Part shown: piece after piece, positions 1 to 4,901 of the stretch
How the letters are laid out: every line of letters starts with the position of its first letter
How positions within the stretch are numbered: position 1 is the stretch's first letter
Assembly (NCBI GenBank): GCA_017506845.1
Contig: JAFVMP010000099.1
Coordinates: 1 to 6,316, forward strand
Length of the DNA: 6,316 bases
From: Campylobacter sp.
Lineage (GTDB): Bacteria; Campylobacterota; Campylobacteria; Campylobacterales; Campylobacteraceae
Direction: 5' to 3'
The notes under the pieces: generated by a model
What the model was told of the DNA's origin: nothing
The model's database searches: none
Seen by the model: the letters and a program-made list of their open reading frames with translations, nothing else
Position numbers and translations under genes: made by a program

Positions 1-258
1 GAAGAGCTATATGAGCCAGTTTGGGAGAGCCTTAAAGTTGTAATGCCTATGCTTGAGCGTGATGGTGGCGGTATGAAGCTTTTGGGGATTAAAAATGGAG
101 TTGTATATGTGCAATTAACAGGACATTGTAACGGCTGTGCTGCAAGTGGTCAGACGCTTAAATTTGGGATTGAAAAGCAGATTCGCAACGATATTCACCC
201 AGAATTAACAGTAGTAAATATTCCAATTGGTCAAGAATTTGATATTCAAAAGATTTAA
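1..258 (+). CDS. NifU C-terminal-domain Fe-S scaffold protein (5' truncated)
   Basis: Reading frame 1 is open from the first base to TAA at 256-258, giving 85 residues, so the gene starts before the window. The ATG at 43 is internal: in-frame family-like sequence (EELYEPVWESLK) precedes it. The protein is a stand-alone NifU C-terminal (NFU) domain, which in this family assembles a Fe-S cluster on a CxxC pair and passes it to target proteins in the cytoplasm. Visible hallmarks are MLERDGGGMKLLGI near the start, LTGHCNGCAAS with the two cysteines at nt 127-129 and 136-138, then the TLKFGIEKQIR helix. Ala follows the CxxC where many family members have Pro. It resembles what I recall of C. jejuni Cj1639. 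Full length is probably only a few residues longer than what is visible. Family assignment is firm; client proteins are unknown. Confidence 0.9.
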   Translation, partial: EELYEPVWESLKVVMPMLERDGGGMKLLGIKNGVVYVQLTGHCNGCAASGQTLKFGIEKQIRNDIHPELTVVNIPIGQEFDIQKI

Positions 259-278
259 ATCAAAAGTTCTATATTTAG

Positions 279-292
279 CAAATTTAAATTTG
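279..292. repeat. Perfect 14-nt palindrome CAAATTTAAATTTG
   Basis: The 14 bases equal their own reverse complement. The flanks TTAG (275-278) and CTAA (294-297) are also complementary around a single unpaired A at 293. It lies 20 nt after the nifU-like stop codon. No T-run follows on the + strand, so it is not a classic terminator. AAATTT-type words are very common in this kind of genome, so it may be background. Confidence 0.35.
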
Positions 293-379
293 ACTAATTA
301 AATAATAATGATAAATTATATCGCAAACTTTAGATATCATATAGGTTTTGTCAAAATAATAATTTAAATATTTAATATG

Positions 380-385
380 TATAAT
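380..385 (+). promoter_or_regulatory. Candidate -10 box (TATAAT), distal promoter
   Basis: A perfect TATAAT lies 105 nt upstream of the ATG at 491. No convincing -35 box is seen at the usual spacing, but epsilonproteobacterial sigma-70 promoters often lack one. Initiation would fall near 391-393, at the start of the hairpin at 391-418. In such AT-rich sequence a chance match is quite possible. Confidence 0.35.
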
Positions 386-390
386 GCTTA

Positions 391-418
391 AAATAGGGCT
401 TAGTAATAAGCACTATTT
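391..418 (+). other. Hairpin in the leader of the 491 gene
   Basis: AAATAG (391-396) pairs with CTATTT (413-418) and GCTTA (398-402) pairs with TAAGC (407-411). There is one G/A mismatch (397/412) and a GTAA loop (403-406). This gives 11 paired bases around a tetraloop, the strongest local fold I see in the spacer. A T6 run (427-432) follows only after an 8-nt gap, so a standard terminator is doubtful. It could be the 3' end of the nifU-like mRNA or a leader structure. Confidence 0.4.
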
Positions 419-442
419 AAACTAAATTTTTTATATTTTGTG

Positions 443-448
443 TATAAT
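443..448 (+). promoter_or_regulatory. Candidate -10 box (TATAAT), proximal promoter
   Basis: A perfect TATAAT is preceded by a T-rich tract and TTTTGTG, the usual look of a Campylobacter sigma-70 promoter that lacks a fixed -35. Initiation near 455 would leave a leader of about 36 nt before the ATG at 491. This is the best placed promoter for the 491-murE-panD unit. It overlaps the right arm (445-456) of the 12-bp inverted repeat. Confidence 0.5.
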
Positions 449-490
449 TAGTCAAAATTTTTTAAATTTATGCTATATCCAGGGGAATAG

Positions 491-1036
491 ATGGAGCAAA
501 ATTACAAAGAAATTGCGATAAAATTATTTAAGCAAGGTCAATTTGAGCTAGCTAAAATAAGCCTTAGCATGGCGTATAATAAATTGCCAAGCGATGAGTT
601 ACTTGCATTTATTGAGTTTTGCGATATAGCAAAGGATAATCCAAATGATGCTTTATCGCTCTTTGCGATATACTTTGATCCAGCTCAAGATGACAATACG
701 CAAATATTTAATGAGATGATTGAGATTATGCAAAGCTCAGTCCAAGAGAGCAATATGGAGATTGAAAGCCAAAATGCTATTACTTATGCTGATTTTAAAA
801 ATTTGTTAAATGAAAATAATTTTAAAAGTCTATTTGAGAGCATTTTATTTTCAACTAAAATCATAATTATGCATAAAGATGAGCTTTTTGAGTTGGTAAA
901 TTTCCTTGTAGATAATGGATTTACGGAGATTGGACTAAAGTATTTAGAGGGTTCAACTAAGATGTTTGCAGGAGATGAGCGCTTAGCAATTATGCTAGAA
1001 AAGATTAAGGATAAAGATGAAAATAGCCTTAAATAA
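491..1036 (+). CDS. Uncharacterised helical (TPR-like) protein, Cj1640-type
   Basis: This 181-aa, probably cytoplasmic protein has no signal peptide or membrane segment, and I cannot assign a function. The start at 491 is supported by AGGGGA at 481-486, 4 nt upstream. Residues 4-31 (YKEIAIKLFKQGQFELAKIS, then SMAYNKLP) look like one tetratricopeptide-style helix pair. A second helical stretch follows at about 36-62. Residues 66-96 are acidic and Gln/Asn/Ser-rich, likely a linker. Residues 98-172 form more predicted helices, including a hydrophobic FESILFSTKIIIMHKDELFEL segment at about 115-135. By position it matches C. jejuni Cj1640, as I recall it. Its last 20 nt overlap murE and carry the murE ribosome binding site just upstream, so its translation probably sets that of murE. 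A protein-interaction role is plausible from the repeat-like fold but unproven. Confidence 0.85.
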   Translation: MEQNYKEIAIKLFKQGQFELAKISLSMAYNKLPSDELLAFIEFCDIAKDNPNDALSLFAIYFDPAQDDNTQIFNEMIEIMQSSVQESNMEIESQNAITYADFKNLLNENNFKSLFESILFSTKIIIMHKDELFELVNFLVDNGFTEIGLKYLEGSTKMFAGDERLAIMLEKIKDKDENSLK

Positions 1037-2297
1037 TGGATTTTTAACTGATAATTCTAATGATGTTACGGCTGGGGCTTATTTTGTAGTTACTAATTCA
1101 AATTCAAAATATGCAGATGATGCACTAGATGCTGGAGCAAAACTAATTAGCCCACGACAAGCTATAGAGATTTTAGGACTTAAAGAACGCATAAAAATTA
1201 TTGGAATTACAGGTACAAATGGCAAGACTACAACAGCGTTTTTACTCGCTCATACCCTCTCAAATTTAGGTTATAAATGTGCTATTAGCGGGACATGTGG
1301 ATCATTTGTAGATGGTAGGCAGATTGCTAAAAAAGGGTTGACAACTAGTCAAATTCTAGAGACTCTAAGCTATATAAAAGAAGCAGTTGAATGTGATTGT
1401 AAATATTTTATAATGGAGGTTAGCTCTCATGCTATATCGCAAAATCGTATTGAAGGGCTAGAATTTGCTTTAAAAATTTTTACGAATTTAAGTCAAGACC
1501 ATTTAGATTTTCATAAAAGCTTTGATGAGTACGCTAGAGTAAAATCAAGCTTTTTATCAGATTCAAGCGATAAAATTATAAATGGCGATGATAAAAATAT
1601 TAGCTATAATGCTTTAAATGCACTTACCTACTCATTAAAAAACGGCAATATAATCGCTAGTAATTTTGAGCTAAAAGATGGCATAATAGCAACTATACAA
1701 AGCAATAGCGAAATAGCAAATTTAAGCCTAAATTTACATGGCAAATTTAATCTTTATAATGCTCTTGGCGTAATTGGTGCTACTAAAAAGCTTTTAAATT
1801 TGGATTTGCAATCTATATGCGATGGGCTTAAGGGCTTTAAAGGCGTAGCCGGTAGAATGGAGATAGTATCTCATAAACCAGCTATTATTGTAGATTTTGC
1901 ACATACACCAGATGGGATTGAAAAGGTCTTAAGCTCACTAGAAGGAAGTGAGTTGATTGTGGTTTTTGGTGCTGGAGGTGATAGAGATAAAAGTAAGCGA
2001 GCTATAATGGGACAAATTGTTGCAAAATATGCTAAGGTTGCAATCGTAACAAGTGATAACCCTCGTAGCGAAGATCCAAATTCAATAATAGAACAAGTCG
2101 CTTCTAAAATGCCGCCAAATACCATTAAAATTACCGATCGTAAAGAGGCCATTAAAAGGGCAATAGATATACAAAATGGCGAAGTTTTACTCATTTTAGG
2201 CAAAGGAGATGAGGATTATCAAGAGATAAATGGGATAAAATATCCATTTAGCGACCAAGAAGTTGTCAAAGAGATATTAAATAAAAAGGATAAATAA
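1017..2297 (+). CDS. murE: UDP-MurNAc-L-Ala-D-Glu:meso-diaminopimelate ligase
   Basis: Cytoplasmic Mur ligase that uses ATP to add the third stem-peptide residue, meso-diaminopimelate, to UDP-MurNAc-L-Ala-D-Glu. Length is 426 aa, shorter than E. coli MurE (495), the loss being mainly in the N-terminal domain (about 1-57). The central ATP-binding domain has [11 protein letters not shown] (63-73), VSSHA (135-139), [11 protein letters not shown] (156-166), the probable carbamylated Lys176 in YARVKSSF, and HGKFNLYN (241-248). The C-terminal domain carries AGRME (278-282), VDFAHTPDG (292-300), [12 protein letters not shown] (317-328), [10 protein letters not shown] (345-354) and GKGDEDYQ (395-402). 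DNPR (347-350) is the family marker for diaminopimelate rather than lysine. GKGDE has Asp where GKGHE is usual. AAGGA at 1007-1011 lies 5 nt before ATG 1017. The start overlaps the upstream gene by 20 nt and the stop overlaps panD by 1 nt. Confidence 0.96.
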   Translation: MKIALNNGFLTDNSNDVTAGAYFVVTNSNSKYADDALDAGAKLISPRQAIEILGLKERIKIIGITGTNGKTTTAFLLAHTLSNLGYKCAISGTCGSFVDGRQIAKKGLTTSQILETLSYIKEAVECDCKYFIMEVSSHAISQNRIEGLEFALKIFTNLSQDHLDFHKSFDEYARVKSSFLSDSSDKIINGDDKNISYNALNALTYSLKNGNIIASNFELKDGIIATIQSNSEIANLSLNLHGKFNLYNALGVIGATKKLLNLDLQSICDGLKGFKGVAGRMEIVSHKPAIIVDFAHTPDGIEKVLSSLEGSELIVVFGAGGDRDKSKRAIMGQIVAKYAKVAIVTSDNPRSEDPNSIIEQVASKMPPNTIKITDRKEAIKRAIDIQNGEVLLILGKGDEDYQEINGIKYPFSDQEVVKEILNKKDK

Positions 2298-2644
2298 TGA
2301 AAATAGAAATGCTAGCTAGCAAAATTCACAGAGCTACGGTAACAGATGCAAATTTAAACTATGTAGGTTCTATTACAATTGATGAAAATCTGATGAAAGC
2401 TGCAAATTTAATCGAGTTTCAAAAGGTTGAAATATTAGATGTAAATAATGGTGAGAGATTTGCAACTTATGTAATAAAAGGGGAAAAAGAGGGCGAAATA
2501 TGTTTAAATGGAGCAGCTGCTAGAAAGGTTTGTATAGGTGATATTATTATAATAGTTAGCTATGCTACAATGAGTGTAAAAAAGGCTAAAAAATTTAAAC
2601 CAACTATTGTTCATGTAGATTCAAATAATAAAATAGATAACTAA
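2297..2644 (+). CDS. panD: Aspartate 1-decarboxylase proenzyme
   Basis: Cytoplasmic pyruvoyl enzyme that converts L-aspartate to beta-alanine for pantothenate and coenzyme A. The 115-aa length is close to E. coli PanD (126). It is made as a proenzyme cleaved at Gly24-Ser25 (in NYVGSITID), with Ser25 becoming the pyruvoyl group. Other expected residues are present: Lys9 and His11 in [14 protein letters not shown], Arg54/Thr57/Tyr58 in [10 protein letters not shown], and the NGAAA loop (71-75) followed by [12 protein letters not shown]. No maturation factor gene is in the window. The ATG at 2297 shares its A with the murE stop (TAATG), and AAGGA at 2286-2290 is 6 nt upstream, so it is coupled to murE. 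panB and panC are not nearby, and the C. jejuni order I recall has no panD here. Confidence 0.96.
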   Translation: MKIEMLASKIHRATVTDANLNYVGSITIDENLMKAANLIEFQKVEILDVNNGERFATYVIKGEKEGEICLNGAAARKVCIGDIIIIVSYATMSVKKAKKFKPTIVHVDSNNKIDN

Positions 2645-2647
2645 AAA

Positions 2648-2664
2648 AGCCAAATTTAATGGCT
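2648..2664. terminator. Weak terminator-like hairpin after panD
   Basis: AGCCA (2648-2652) pairs with TGGCT (2660-2664) around a 7-nt AATTTAA loop, just after the panD stop. On the + strand it is followed by CATTTGTT rather than a clean T-run. On the - strand the stem would be followed by six T's, from the A-run at 2643-2648. At five base pairs it is weak and may only partly reduce read-through into ybaB. Confidence 0.3.
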
Positions 2665-2668
2665 CATT

Positions 2669-2677
2669 TGTTATAAT
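2669..2677 (+). promoter_or_regulatory. Extended -10 promoter (TGTTATAAT) upstream of ybaB
   Basis: TG (2669-2670), one base, then TATAAT (2672-2677) is an exact extended -10, the promoter form commonest in Campylobacter and Helicobacter, where -35 boxes are poorly conserved. Initiation near 2684 would give a leader of about 16 nt that includes the AAAGG at 2689-2693. It sits in the only gap (55 nt) within the downstream gene cluster, which supports a second transcription unit from ybaB to tkt. Confidence 0.6.
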
Positions 2678-2688
2678 CGCCAAAATTT

Positions 2689-2693
2689 AAAGG
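2689..2693 (+). promoter_or_regulatory. Ribosome binding site that fixes the ybaB start
   Basis: AAAGG lies 6 nt before ATG 2700. The in-frame TTG at 2694 directly abuts it with no spacer and so cannot use it. This selects the ATG at 2700 as the start. Confidence 0.65.
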
Positions 2694-2699
2694 TTGAAT

Positions 2700-3008
2700 A
2701 TGTTTAAGGATTTTGATTTTTCAAAAATGGGTGAAATGTTGGCTCAAGCCCAGCAAAAAGCAAGCGAATTTGAGGCGCAGATTGCCGCAAAAGAGTTTGA
2801 GAGTAAATCAGGCGGTGGATTAATTAGTGTAAAAATTAATGGTAAATCTGAAATTTTAGATATTTGCATAGATGATTCCTTGCTTGAAGATAAAGATAGC
2901 TTGCAAATTTTGCTAATTTCAGCTGTGAATGATGCTATTAAACTAGCTAACGATGAAAAGCAAAATGCAGCCGCATCTTTACTTGGCGGTTTTGGAGGTA
3001 TGAGATGA
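2700..3008 (+). CDS. ybaB: YbaB/EbfC family nucleoid-associated protein
   Basis: Small cytoplasmic protein of 102 aa from ATG 2700, the usual size for the YbaB/EbfC family, whose members form dimers and bind DNA. The N-terminal helix (FSKMGEMLAQAQQKASEFEAQIAAKEF) is followed by a Gly-rich turn, SKSGGGLISVKINGKSEIL, typical of the family beta-sheet. A helix with a DSLQILLISAVNDAIKLANDEK-like pattern and a Gly-rich tail (LLGGFGGM) come next. The start at 2700 is preferred over an in-frame TTG at 2694, which has no room for a ribosome binding site. It lies beside neither dnaX nor recR, its partners in many other bacteria. An extended -10 box lies just upstream, and the stop overlaps the next start (ATGA). 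The family call is firm; target sites and role here are unknown. Confidence 0.9.
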   Translation: MFKDFDFSKMGEMLAQAQQKASEFEAQIAAKEFESKSGGGLISVKINGKSEILDICIDDSLLEDKDSLQILLISAVNDAIKLANDEKQNAAASLLGGFGGMR

Positions 3009-4075
3009 GAAAGATTTTGGCTGCTATTTTAGTGGTTGGGGCGATTTTGCATGCTGCTCCAGAGCCGACAATCGCTGATAGAACGGCGATTTATGATAAA
3101 ATGCGTGAGTCGCAGTTTAACTACAAAGATCAAACAGCAATCTCTTTAAATGGTGAATATGCTGCTGTTGTTTATGACAAGGCAAACCCGCTAAATAAAA
3201 AGGATTATATTAAATTTGACCCATATTTAGGGCTATATTTGGTTAGACCAGGGTTTTCTTTGCGTGGCGCATTTATGCTTGATGAGCTCGATAGTAAGCA
3301 AGATATGTGGGTTATGACACTACAAGAAAACATTACAAATATGGGGCATATTAAGAGTTTTGGTAGCGAATTAGGTCAATTTGATGAGCTTAGCTTTAAA
3401 ACAGGCAAGGTTGGAATGCTAGTATGCGATTGCGCTTCAATGGTAGGAATTAGCCTAGGTGATGATAAATTTATTCCAAATAGATATTTAAAGCATTTTT
3501 TACGCTATGATGATGTGTATTATGGTGATATTGGAGTTAAATTTAGCGAAGATAATGCTACTATAAAAGTTCAAAGTGTAAATCCATTTGGTTCAGGCAA
3601 GGAGCTTAAAAGCTCTGATATAGTCGTCTCAGTAAATGGTAAAACGCCAAAAAGTTTAAGAGAAATAAATGAGATGGTGCTATTTGCCGATAAGGGTTCG
3701 GTTCTTAAATTTGAGATAAAGCGTGATGGAAAACCACTAAGCTACGATGTAAAAATGGCAAATATTACAGTTAAAAATTTAGATATAAAAGCAGCTGAGA
3801 GCAATAAAACTGCAATTAAAAAAACACAGCTAAAGCCTAAATTTTCATCTGAATTTGGTGCTAGCTTTAATAAATCATTAGTTATTACAAGCATTAAGGC
3901 TAATTCAAAAGCTGCAAAATTAGGACTAAAAGCTGGTGATAAGATTATGCAAATTGATGGCGTAGCAATTAAAAGTATTTCTAAAATAGATGAGTTAATG
4001 AAAAATAAAAGTGGATTAGTATATATTTTAGTTTCTAGAGATGATTTTCAGTTTTTTGTGCGAGTAAATAGATGA
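3005..4075 (+). CDS. Secreted or periplasmic two-PDZ-domain protein of unknown function
   Basis: A 356-aa protein with a signal peptide: basic MRK, hydrophobic residues 4-15, and likely cleavage around LHA-A (17/18). Residues 22-165 form a region I cannot place in a known family, with a notable CDC (141-143) inside GMLVCDCASMVGISLG. Residues about 172-252 (YYGDIGVKF to SYDVKM) form a divergent PDZ domain with LKSSDIVVSVNGKTPKS. Residues about 282-354 form a clearer PDZ domain with VITSIKANSKAAKLGLKAGDKIMQIDGV. No trypsin-like His-Asp-Ser triad or S41-type protease region is visible, so it is probably an adaptor or peptide-binding protein rather than a DegP-type enzyme. GGAGG at 2994-2998, 6 nt upstream, and the ATGA overlap with ybaB support the start. 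By position it matches C. jejuni Cj1643, as I recall it. Function is unknown. Confidence 0.88.
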   Translation: MRKILAAILVVGAILHAAPEPTIADRTAIYDKMRESQFNYKDQTAISLNGEYAAVVYDKANPLNKKDYIKFDPYLGLYLVRPGFSLRGAFMLDELDSKQDMWVMTLQENITNMGHIKSFGSELGQFDELSFKTGKVGMLVCDCASMVGISLGDDKFIPNRYLKHFLRYDDVYYGDIGVKFSEDNATIKVQSVNPFGSGKELKSSDIVVSVNGKTPKSLREINEMVLFADKGSVLKFEIKRDGKPLSYDVKMANITVKNLDIKAAESNKTAIKKTQLKPKFSSEFGASFNKSLVITSIKANSKAAKLGLKAGDKIMQIDGVAIKSISKIDELMKNKSGLVYILVSRDDFQFFVRVNR

Positions 4076-4899
4076 GTTTTCTAGAGTATCTAGAATCAAA
4101 TTTACCTAGCGTAGAGAGCTTTCATCCATATTTTAATGAAGCTCTTGCTTGGGTTTTAAAAGCTGGAGGAAAGCACTTTCGCGCTCAATTAGTAATTGGC
4201 ACTGCAAAGGCCATTAATCCATCGTGCGATCCATATGCTGCAGCTTTAGCTGTGGAGCTTTTGCATACATATTCGCTTATTCATGATGATCTTCCAGCGA
4301 TGGATAATGCTAATCTTCGCCGTGGTGTGCCAACCTTGCATATAAAATATGATGAAGTTACTGCGATTTTAGTTGGAGATGCACTAAATACTGCAGCATT
4401 TGGGGTGTTGGCAAATTCAAATTTACCACCACAAATTGCTATAAAATGCATACAAGTATTAAGTAAAAATGGCGGTCTTGATGGAATGGTAATTGGTCAG
4501 GCAATTGATTGCTATTTTGAAAATAAAAAATTAAGCTTAGATGAGCTTGAGTTTTTACATCTGCATAAAACAGGTGCATTAATTGCTGCAAGTATGCAAA
4601 TTGGTGCAATAGTAGCTGGTGCAAGCGATGAAGAGTCTAATGATATATATAGGGCCGGTTTAAAACTAGGTCTTGCATTTCAAATTCACGATGATATAAT
4701 AGACGCTACAAGTAGTAGCGATAAAGCTGGAAAACCTACAAATAATGATAGTTCCAAAAACTCATTTACAAATTTACTTGGTGTTGATAAAGCCATAGAA
4801 GCTAGAGATGAGCTAGAAAAGCAAATTATCAATCAAATTCAAAATCAAGATGTAAAAGAGTTGGTTTCAAATTTAATAAACAAATACCTAAAAGGATAA
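4072..4899 (+). CDS. ispA: Polyprenyl synthetase, probable (2E,6E)-farnesyl diphosphate synthase
   Basis: Cytoplasmic trans-prenyltransferase joining isopentenyl diphosphate to allylic diphosphates, giving the C15 precursor of undecaprenyl phosphate and the menaquinone side chain. Its 275 aa is near the bacterial IspA size. Motifs in order: AGGKHFRAQL (31-40), the first Asp-rich motif HDDLPAMD (71-78) with the two extra residues typical of bacterial FPP synthases, LRRGVPT (82-88), GDAL (102-105), GMVIGQAID (138-146), HKTGAL (165-170), the second Asp-rich motif HDDIID (206-211; DDILD is more usual) and GKPTNND (220-226). Tyr67, the fifth residue before the first DD, favours the short C15 product. 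The start is part of an ATGA overlap with the PDZ gene. Its upstream GAG (4062-4064) is a poor binding site, so translation probably depends on coupling. Other chain lengths are not excluded. Confidence 0.93.
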   Translation: MSFLEYLESNLPSVESFHPYFNEALAWVLKAGGKHFRAQLVIGTAKAINPSCDPYAAALAVELLHTYSLIHDDLPAMDNANLRRGVPTLHIKYDEVTAILVGDALNTAAFGVLANSNLPPQIAIKCIQVLSKNGGLDGMVIGQAIDCYFENKKLSLDELEFLHLHKTGALIAASMQIGAIVAGASDEESNDIYRAGLKLGLAFQIHDDIIDATSSSDKAGKPTNNDSSKNSFTNLLGVDKAIEARDELEKQIINQIQNQDVKELVSNLINKYLKG

Positions 4900-4901
4900 A
4901 A

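Larger units (their letters stand above)
259..490. other. AT-rich intergenic spacer, no gene
   Basis: This 232-nt non-coding stretch separates the nifU-like gene from the 491 gene. It holds a 14-nt perfect palindrome (279-292), a 12-bp inverted repeat (289-300 with 445-456), a hairpin (391-418), and TATAAT boxes at 380-385 and 443-448. No open frame with a ribosome binding site was seen on either strand. It probably contains the end of the nifU-like transcript and the promoter region for the downstream cluster. Confidence 0.75.

Noticed and set aside
308..367. 19-codon small ORF in the spacer (ATG 308 to TAA 365-367)
   Set aside because: No Shine-Dalgarno sequence lies upstream, its composition is that of AT-rich DNA, and no promoter is suitably placed.
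1871..2203. 110-codon open frame on the - strand
   Set aside because: It lies wholly inside murE, whose motifs ([21 protein letters not shown]) are encoded on the + strand here. There is no ribosome binding site or family resemblance.
2311..2320. GCTAGCTAGC palindrome near the panD start
   Set aside because: It is codons 6-8 region of panD (Leu-Ala-Ser in MLASKIHR). Ala and Ser codons GCT/AGC are common here, so no separate function is needed.
4439..4624. 61-codon open frame on the - strand
   Set aside because: It is antisense to the conserved GMVIGQAID and KTG region of ispA; the composition is low-complexity Leu/His/Gln with no start signals.
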